Shown: positions 58,701 through 64,000 of the stretch, one piece after another
Position numbering within the stretch: position 1 is the stretch's first letter
Layout: each line of letters begins with the position of its first letter
Assembly (NCBI GenBank): GCA_003116975.1
Contig: BGKB01000124.1
Location: 140,745-204,744, forward strand
Direction of reading: 5' to 3'
Origin: Aurantiochytrium sp. KH105
Lineage: Eukaryota > Sar > Bigyra > Thraustochytrida > Thraustochytriidae
DNA: 64,000 nucleotides
Notes under the pieces: model-generated
The model's input: the letters and a program-made list of their open reading frames with translations, nothing else
Told to the model about the DNA's origin: nothing
The model's database searches: none
Made by a program: the position numbers and the translations under genes

Positions 58701-59032
58701 GCAGAGCAAGCAGCAGCAGAGCGCGAAAGCCGTGGCACCCAACCGACCGCCGCCGTTCGCGCCGAGAGACGCGCGCAGCGAGCGAGCGAGCCCCGCCCGC
58801 GCGAGCCCCCGCCCGCGCGCGGCGCGTCTGTTTCTTCTTCGTCGAGCGCGCGCCTGTGCGGCAGGGCGCGCGAGCTTGAGCTCGAGCTTGACGCGCGCGA
58901 GATCGCGGTTCTGACCGACGAGGCCGCGCAGCACAACGACGTGAGCGTCAAGGAGAGCGGCGGCGGCAGCGGCGGCGAGGCGGAAGGAGCAGGAGCAGGG
59001 AGAGCAGGCGCAGGAGGCGGGGGAGACCCGCG
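55780..59032. other. Gene-poor region with ATGG, ATGCC and AGAGC microsatellites
   Basis: 3.25 kb without a supported gene. About 55800-56700 is of mixed composition. From 56670 come a short (atgcc)n and (tatggc)n patch (56675-56715), a perfect (atgg)10 tract at 57181-57220, and then GC-rich DNA with long Arg/Ala-rich frames that carry no domain. The last 450 bp contain aaag/gaaag runs (58560-58680), an AGAGC run (58684-58706) and a GC-rich leader before the ATG at 59033. The large plus-strand frames at 57065-58676 are, I think, artefacts of the tetramer repeat. Confidence 0.5.
57181..57220. repeat. Perfect (ATGG)10 microsatellite
   Basis: Ten uninterrupted atgg units followed by degenerate atggc units to about 57246. 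A long perfect array like this is expected to vary in length between strains. Confidence 0.97.
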
Positions 59033-59857
59033 ATGGCGAACATGACCGCGCGCCAGGTGAGCCGCGGGACCAGCGGACTCTCCGAGTGGGACGTGGTCTC
59101 TGAAGGTGCACTCTCGCAAGAAAGGTACAGCACCGGGTCTCTCACGAGCGACGAGTCGGACGCCGTGGTCATCTTCGGAGGCCGTGGCGCGCAGGCGAAC
59201 ATGAGCCCGAACTCGCTCTCGTTCAGAGAGTCCGCGTCCACCATGGCCGACATGGGCCCCAACTCCGGGGTACTTAATCAGTACTTGCTCGATGCCGATG
59301 ACGACGACGCGAAAATGGGCCAACTCCAACGCCATCCCTCTGGCGAGGGGAACCGTCCCTGGCAGCAAAAGCACCAGCGCCTGCTCTCGGCCGTCTCAGA
59401 CCTGGCCTCCGACCCAGGTCTCAACCGCGTCAACGCGAGCCTCTTTGGGGGGATCGAGCAGTCTATGCCCATCGAGCAACGTCTCTTGGATCAGATTGCC
59501 AAGCTCGCCGAGGATCTCGACGAGTCCCAGGAACAGACCAAGGTTCTCCTTTTGCAAAACGACCGTCTCATGACGCAAAATGAAAGCCTTAAGAAACAGT
59601 TGCAAGAGTCTCTCTCGCAGGCCTCGCGCAGACTCCCGCGTGGGGCTGCGGGTATCACGGACGACAGTGAGGAGAGCCCCGACCGCATGCGTGTAACGCT
59701 GGCTGTCGCCGCCGGTTTTCTCATCATCGGTCTGGCCAAGAAGCGTCTGCTCATGAACAGCTTTGGACTGCTGGGCGCTGCCATAAGCTGCGTTGGCTTT
59801 CTTCACTTTGTGCAAAACACCAGTGAGCCCACCAAGCGAGATCATCGCAACCTGTAA
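59033..59857 (+). CDS. Small coiled-coil membrane protein with C-terminal hydrophobic segments
   Basis: 274 residues from the ATG at 59033 (MANMTARQVSRG). The N-terminal about 140 residues are Ser/Asp-rich and probably disordered. About 144-200 is a coiled coil (IEQRLLDQIAKLAEDLDE, then LLLQNDRLMTQNESLKKQL). Two hydrophobic stretches at about 222-236 and 245-259 near the C-terminus suggest tail anchoring or a hairpin with the bulk in the cytosol. Residues 17-24 contain EWDVV, a W-x-x-V core with acidic and serine neighbours that fits an LC3/Atg8-interacting motif. This is suggestive only, since such short motifs are common by chance. I do not recognise a family. It converges with the Rab gene. 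Confidence 0.65.
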   Translation: MANMTARQVSRGTSGLSEWDVVSEGALSQERYSTGSLTSDESDAVVIFGGRGAQANMSPNSLSFRESASTMADMGPNSGVLNQYLLDADDDDAKMGQLQRHPSGEGNRPWQQKHQRLLSAVSDLASDPGLNRVNASLFGGIEQSMPIEQRLLDQIAKLAEDLDESQEQTKVLLLQNDRLMTQNESLKKQLQESLSQASRRLPRGAAGITDDSEESPDRMRVTLAVAAGFLIIGLAKKRLLMNSFGLLGAAISCVGFLHFVQNTSEPTKRDHRNL

Positions 59858-60371
59858 ACACGATACTTTGACCCCCATCAATCCCTTTTGTGCAGCGTGC
59901 ACGAATCGTTGTAGAAATATGAAGTAAAAAGTCATTGCCCATGCCTTTACTTTCGCCAAAGAAAGAAGAGTTCGTTCAGAATCGCAAAACAAGCAAAGGT
60001 TCGACGTTTTTCAACTTTTGATCGACGTGTGCTCGCCACACAACGCAAACACCAAGAACAAAATAGCACGTTCCGGTCGACCATCAGCAGCAGAAGTTCA
60101 ATCGAGACGTTTAGAATAAAATAGCGAGCGATCGACCTGAGCAAATTAAAATCGAATACGAAAGAGAAAGAATTGTGTCGCTCTTGAGCGAGCAAATAAA
60201 ATCCCGAGCAAGTGAAATCCTGACCAATTGATCAAGCAGGCAAACAGAAAAGTATTCTTGACATTTATTTATAAAAAAGAAGAAGAAGAAGAAGAAGAAG
60301 AGAAATGCAAAAGGCAAAAGCAAGATCAACAAGTAAAAAGGAAGCAGGCATCAGGTAACGCCGTTAACTAT
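59858..60371. other. Convergent 3' region between the coiled-coil protein and the Rab gene
   Basis: 514 bp of AT-rich DNA with aataaa-type hexamers on the plus strand near 60115 and 60195, and an (aag)n run at 60278-60300. It looks like facing 3' UTRs. No gene seen. Confidence 0.5.
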
Positions 60372-61670
60372 TTAGCAATAGCAGCCACCCTCGTCAGGTT
60401 CGTTGCCAAGCCGATTGCCATTCACATTAAGCTGATACGGCCCCGACGCCGAAGGACCGCTCTTGGAACCGGCGCCAGTGCCACCCACCGCGGGCGCAAA
60501 GTCACCCCTGCGAACGCCCTGCGAAGGGTCAGAAAGGTCGATAAGACCCGCGTCAATCTTTCGCATCACCGCATCAGCAGTGCGCGCGAAAACGTCGTGC
60601 ACGTTCTCCCCCGAGAGCGCAGACGTTTCCAAAAAGAGAAGGCCGTTTTCACGCGCAAAAGTCTCTCCCTCCTCCGTGGTGACCGCGCGCTCGACCTCTG
60701 GTTTGTCGCACTTGTTCCCCACCAGAGTAATGACAAGCGAGCGGTTCGTGGCTGAGCTCCGAACATTGTCGAGCCATACCTTGATATCATTGAAAGTTTC
60801 GCGATTGTTGACGTCGTAGACGATGAGTGCAGCGGCCGCTTCGCGAAAATACGTGCGCGTAATGGATTGAAAGTACTCTTGGCCCGCCGTGTCCCAAATT
60901 TGGACCTTGACGCGCTTGTTCCGTACACGAATGGTCTCCGTGCCAAAGTCGACGCCGATTGTGGCCTCGTGCGCGGGCCGGAACCGCTGATCAGTGAATT
61001 GTAGCAAGAGACAGCTCTTGCCCACGGCCACGCTTCCCACCAGAATGAACTTGAACAAGTAGTTGTACTCGAATGAGTTGCCACGAATGAGTTCGCGAGG
61101 AGACGCGGTGCCCGCCGATCGCGGCGTGTGTCGCCGTCGCCTCGATCGTGTGCTGCCCACGGAACTCGTCGATCCGAAAGAGGTCCTCGTGCTGCTGCGA
61201 GCTGTGTTCGATGCGTTTGCGGTTCTGTAGTTACTCCCTGCCGTAGGAGGTGAGACGCCGCTGACCCTTCCGCTTCGTGTCGCAGCGCTTGCGCCAACGT
61301 TGTTGTCGTCAGCGTTGCTGCTGGCGTTGGCCCCTGTGCTCTGCGAGGCTCCGCGGCCGCTGCGTTCCGTGGTGCCCATAAAAGGTCTGCCGCGTGGCTC
61401 AAAGTAGAGAACTTCGCCCTCAATAATCTCCTCTACATTATCCACCTCAATCCCTTGCTTGGTGTACACCTTGGGTGCAGGGCACTGCAGGTCGAGCTTG
61501 AGTTTATGGGCGATTCTCACGGCATTCTCGGCGAGCGATTCTGCACGATCGAGCACGACGCGGCGGCCCGCAGCGCCGGACCCCGTACCGTTCAGGTACA
61601 CGCTCACGCGGATCGGGTTGCCCGTCACCGACGAGGCGTACGAGGACCCAAAGCTCGTGGGCGTCGCCAT
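60372..61670 (-). CDS. Rab2/Rab4-like GTPase with N-terminal doublecortin-like domain
   Basis: 432 residues from the ATG at 61670, twice the usual Rab length. Residues about 18-93 form a beta-grasp module best read as doublecortin (IRVSVYLNGTGSGAAGRRVV, then APKVYTKQGIEVDNVEEI, then EGEVLYFEP); a KHA domain is an alternative. A Ser/Arg-rich linker (about 95-195) follows, then a complete Rab: YNYLFKFILVGSVAVGKS (P-loop about 210), IGVDFGTE (switch I Thr), WDTAGQE (about 257), GNKCD (about 318) and ETSALSGEN (about 348). It ends in CYC, a CxC double-geranylgeranylation signal, so it is membrane-targeted. KSCLLLQFTDQRF is nearest Rab2, with Rab4 second. Doublecortin domains bind microtubules, so this could tie a vesicle Rab directly to microtubules; that is inference. 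Confidence 0.82.
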   Translation of the reverse strand: MATPTSFGSSYASSVTGNPIRVSVYLNGTGSGAAGRRVVLDRAESLAENAVRIAHKLKLDLQCPAPKVYTKQGIEVDNVEEIIEGEVLYFEPRGRPFMGTTERSGRGASQSTGANASSNADDNNVGASAATRSGRVSGVSPPTAGSNYRTANASNTARSSTRTSFGSTSSVGSTRSRRRRHTPRSAGTASPRELIRGNSFEYNYLFKFILVGSVAVGKSCLLLQFTDQRFRPAHEATIGVDFGTETIRVRNKRVKVQIWDTAGQEYFQSITRTYFREAAAALIVYDVNNRETFNDIKVWLDNVRSSATNRSLVITLVGNKCDKPEVERAVTTEEGETFARENGLLFLETSALSGENVHDVFARTADAVMRKIDAGLIDLSDPSQGVRRGDFAPAVGGTGAGSKSGPSASGPYQLNVNGNRLGNEPDEGGCYC

Positions 61671-62118
61671 CCTGCGCGCGCTGTCTGCCTCGCCTCGGAC
61701 TCACAGTCAAGTCAATCCCCGGCGTCGTCCGGGCGGGAAAGAAAAGGGAACCGGAGAGGGAGGCGACCACGGCGGGAGGAACGGGCGCGCGCGAGAGGCT
61801 TGCAGTGCGCCCCGCGCGCGCGCGCGTCTCGCTCGCTCGCGGTCGGCGCGCGGGCGAGGTTTGCTCTCGCGATCGATCGATCAATCGGCCGAGGTATTTT
61901 GAGTGCCCCGATTTAGGGGCTCCGGCCCGGCCAACGGAGGAGCTGCCTAACGACGGAGAAGGCGCGAGCGCGCAGAGCCCGAGCCCGAGCCCGAGGACAA
62001 GGCGCAGGAGAAGAGCGCGCGCGCGAGGACGGAAGGCAGTTCGACCGGCCAAGCCTGAGTGCCCCGCGCGGAGTTCGAGACTGGCAAGAGAAGAGAAGAG
62101 TCGGGAAGAGAAGATAAG
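61671..62118. promoter_or_regulatory. Divergent promoter region between the Rab and the 148-residue protein
   Basis: 448 bp between two divergent ATGs. It contains gcgcgcgcgcg (61814-61830), a gatcgatcgatc patch near 61871, and aagagaagagaag-type purine runs just before the ATG at 62119. No gene on either strand. Confidence 0.45.
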
Positions 62119-62565
62119 ATGAGCGGCCACGGCTCGCCGCCCGAGGGGCTCACGTGCAAGGCGACGTGGGAGGACATCACCGAGGAGGAGGGCAACTACT
62201 GCGAGTATCTGAGCATGCCTTCCGGGCAATGGCTGCCGTCCCACTTTGGAGCCGACACGGTGCGGCACCTGCTCAAGACGCAGTTCCCAAAGTACCTCGA
62301 GGATGTGGAAAAGGCCGCCAAGGACTGCGCAGCGGCGGTACGCAGACTGGTGACCAAGGGTCCTCCCGTGTACCTTTCGGACGCGGAGGCTCTTCCGCTT
62401 CCCGAAGGAGACACGCATATTGAGAAGATCTGGTTCGCTGCGGATGACGAGGAGATCAGTGCAAAGCTAGCAGGCGCTTTGGAGGGCGACGCGCGCGAGG
62501 AGCTCTGGGCCTCGCAGCGCGAAACCTTGGCCATGATGGAGGCTGCCGAGGCAGGCCAGACCTAG
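62119..62565 (+). CDS. 148-residue acidic protein of unknown function
   Basis: Starts at the ATG at 62119 (MSGHGSPPEGLTCKATWEDI), preceded by a purine-rich leader. It is acidic and mostly helical (FPKYLEDVEKAAKDCAAAV, then DDEEISAKLAGALEGDAREE), without membrane span or signal peptide. The WEDITEEEGNYCEYLSMPSG segment and HFGADTVRHLL look conserved-protein-like, but I recognise no family. C/G-ending codons match the confirmed genes around it. It is probably a soluble cytosolic protein. Confidence 0.6.
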   Translation: MSGHGSPPEGLTCKATWEDITEEEGNYCEYLSMPSGQWLPSHFGADTVRHLLKTQFPKYLEDVEKAAKDCAAAVRRLVTKGPPVYLSDAEALPLPEGDTHIEKIWFAADDEEISAKLAGALEGDAREELWASQRETLAMMEAAEAGQT

Positions 62566-63136
62566 ATCTCTCTCTTGCTGTTCGCCTTTCTCTCGTCTCT
62601 GCTTTCTCTGCTTTCTTCCTTTCTTCTTCTCGCGAATCAGAGCATGGGACGCCTGTGAACTGCGAAGCGAATGACTTGTGGCATTGGATTTCATCGCATT
62701 TTATTTCCCCGAAAAGGTGTCATCGTTTCGTTCGTTCGTTCGTTCGTTCGTTCGTTCGTAGCATAAAGAACTTCTACCCACTTCCGACGCTCGTGAACCG
62801 CACGGAGGACAACAAAGTACGCCATGATCCTTCTTTGTTTTGTTTTGGGGAAAATGAGACGCGGGCCACGTAGTCTTCTCTCCGTGCCCAATTGTCTCAA
62901 AGCAAAAGGGAAAAGACAAAAACAACACAAGAATAAGGATGGTATGACTCTGATTCGACTTGGTTGAGCTTCTTCGGACAATACAAAGAATTATCAAACA
63001 GCACCGGCGCTCTAATGGCGCGCTGCTGCGCGGCACGCTCAGAGGAATATATACCTTGCTAGTTCTTTTTTAGATGGAGTTTCAATCGTAGGTATAGTTT
63101 TTAGTACGAATCAGGAGAAGGGGCAATTTTAATGTG
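62566..63136. other. Convergent 3' region with a TTCG microsatellite
   Basis: 571 bp between two convergent stop codons. It holds pyrimidine-rich DNA after the first stop, a perfect (ttcg)n run of eight units at 62726-62758, and AT-rich sequence beyond 62880. No gene recognised. Confidence 0.55.
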
Positions 63137-63910
63137 TTATTTTCGAAGGCCAAGCATTTTTAAGATGCTTTTTGGGTCCTTGAGCGCCTGCTCAATGTAC
63201 TTGTTGTGCAAGAGCACTCGATTCAAAAAGGGGCTGTTAATAGCCTGTACCGTGGACGTGAGCCATGGCGCCACGAGAATGGTAAAACCGAACCTGGCCG
63301 GTCCCGAAGCCAGCGTGAGCGCGTAGGCAATGGCAAACTTGCCGTAAACAGAGTGCGCAGCCTCGAGCAGGCTCTTCTTACGATCCTCGTCAACGATGGA
63401 GTCTGGCGCGTAGTCGAGCAAAAAGTCAACGTCGGCAATATCGTACTGCAGCGTGACAAAGAGGCCCACCAGGACCAGCGCCCACACCGTCGTGTGGAAT
63501 ACTACTACAAGCGGGCCGTACTTTTGCACGAGCACCTGGTATGAACTGGGTTTCTTTCCCCTCTTTTTCTTGTCGTGCTCCTCGGTGGTCTTGTGGATCG
63601 TGGTCTCCTTACTTTCGGTAGCCAACGTCCTCTTCGCCAAGATTCGGACGGGCGAATTGTGCCACGACGCCGGCATCGACCTCGTCGCGCGGGTCAGCGC
63701 CAGCGCCCGCGTCGGGCCCGAGCCCGCGCCGGCGCCGGTGCATGCGCCCAGCCGCCGCGGCGCCAGCGAGGACGCCCAGGCGCGGCCGCCAAAGAGCGCC
63801 TGTTGCCAGGGCGACGCGGCCACCTTGGCCGTCGCGCCTCCGCGGCAGCGCGTCAGAGCGTCAGCGGCCTTGCGGGTCGCCGTGGCCGTGGTCATCGTCA
63901 TCGCCCGCAT
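63137..63910 (-). CDS. FAM210 (DUF1279) mitochondrial inner-membrane protein
   Basis: 257 residues from the ATG at 63910. The frame stays open through the last 90 bases of the window with no stop, so a further-upstream start cannot be excluded. The first about 95 residues are Arg/Ala/Thr-rich and nearly free of acidic residues, as expected of a mitochondrial targeting sequence. The DUF1279 core then reads SSYQVLVQKYGPLVVVFHT (about 122-140), a membrane span VWALVLVGLFVTLQY, and TLASGPARFGFTILVAPWL (about 200-220), followed by the helix FLNRVLLHNK. FAM210A/B proteins sit in the mitochondrial inner membrane and affect mitochondrial translation and respiration. Length and layout are normal for the family. 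Confidence 0.83.
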   Translation of the reverse strand: MRAMTMTTATATRKAADALTRCRGGATAKVAASPWQQALFGGRAWASSLAPRRLGACTGAGAGSGPTRALALTRATRSMPASWHNSPVRILAKRTLATESKETTIHKTTEEHDKKKRGKKPSSYQVLVQKYGPLVVVFHTTVWALVLVGLFVTLQYDIADVDFLLDYAPDSIVDEDRKKSLLEAAHSVYGKFAIAYALTLASGPARFGFTILVAPWLTSTVQAINSPFLNRVLLHNKYIEQALKDPKSILKMLGLRK

Positions 63911-64000
63911 GGGCGCCCTCGTCCCCGCCGCGAGCCTGCGGCCTCCCGCGGCGACGGGATCCCGCGCGGCCGCCGCTGCCGCCAGCGCGGGCGTCGCCGG

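Overview
The window reads as nuclear DNA of a flagellated, intron-poor, GC-rich protist. A stramenopile of the labyrinthulomycete/thraustochytrid type is my best guess (about 0.6). The basis: very long uninterrupted eukaryotic reading frames, two ciliary genes (CFAP47-like and CFAP58), endomembrane and mitochondrial genes (RGP1, a Rab, FAM210), abundant GC-rich simple repeats in front of genes, and a DIX domain of the kind also found outside animals. There are no operons, ribosome-binding sites, phage or insertion sequences. I found no convincing tRNA or rRNA.

Layout: 5'-truncated CFAP47-like gene (+), convergent with CFAP58 (-). Then an ABHD1/3-type hydrolase (+), a full-length ABCA transporter (+) with paired palindromes upstream, and a giant GAF-domain protein (+) convergent with a tandem cyclic-nucleotide-binding protein (-). 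Next come RGP1 (+), whose tail is duplicated around a fragment of V-ATPase subunit B, a Nudix hydrolase (-), a DIX-domain protein (+), a 75-bp minisatellite, a small basic protein (-) and a gene-poor 4.1-kb stretch. Then an NCB5OR/CYB5R4-like oxidoreductase (+), a membrane protein with polyglutamine and an Ig-like domain (-), a histidine acid phosphatase (-), a WD40-Roc-COR-TIR protein (-) with a decayed WD40 paralogue fragment beside it, another gene-poor stretch, a small coiled-coil membrane protein (+), a Rab GTPase with an N-terminal doublecortin-like domain (-), a short unknown protein (+) and a FAM210-type mitochondrial protein (-).

Genes mostly alternate in strand, giving short convergent 3' regions and longer divergent 5' regions rich in microsatellites. 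Several 3' regions carry partial duplications of the adjacent gene end (RGP1, the cyclic-nucleotide-binding gene) or tandem repeats (after the DIX gene), so gene tails look like preferred places for local rearrangement. CFAP47 and CFAP58 both serve the flagellar axoneme. RGP1 and the Rab both concern membrane traffic, but the Rab is not of the Rab6 type that RGP1 acts on. No wider pathway links the genes.

Most notable: the WD40-Roc-COR-TIR protein, which combines an NLR/ROCO-like sensor-switch plan with a TIR domain keeping the NADase-type glutamate; the doublecortin-Rab fusion; the DIX and Ig-like domains in a protist; and the V-ATPase B fragment caught between two copies of the RGP1 tail. 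Start codons were set at the first plausible in-frame ATG. The reading frames often stay open further upstream through GC-rich leader DNA, and I did not count that as coding.
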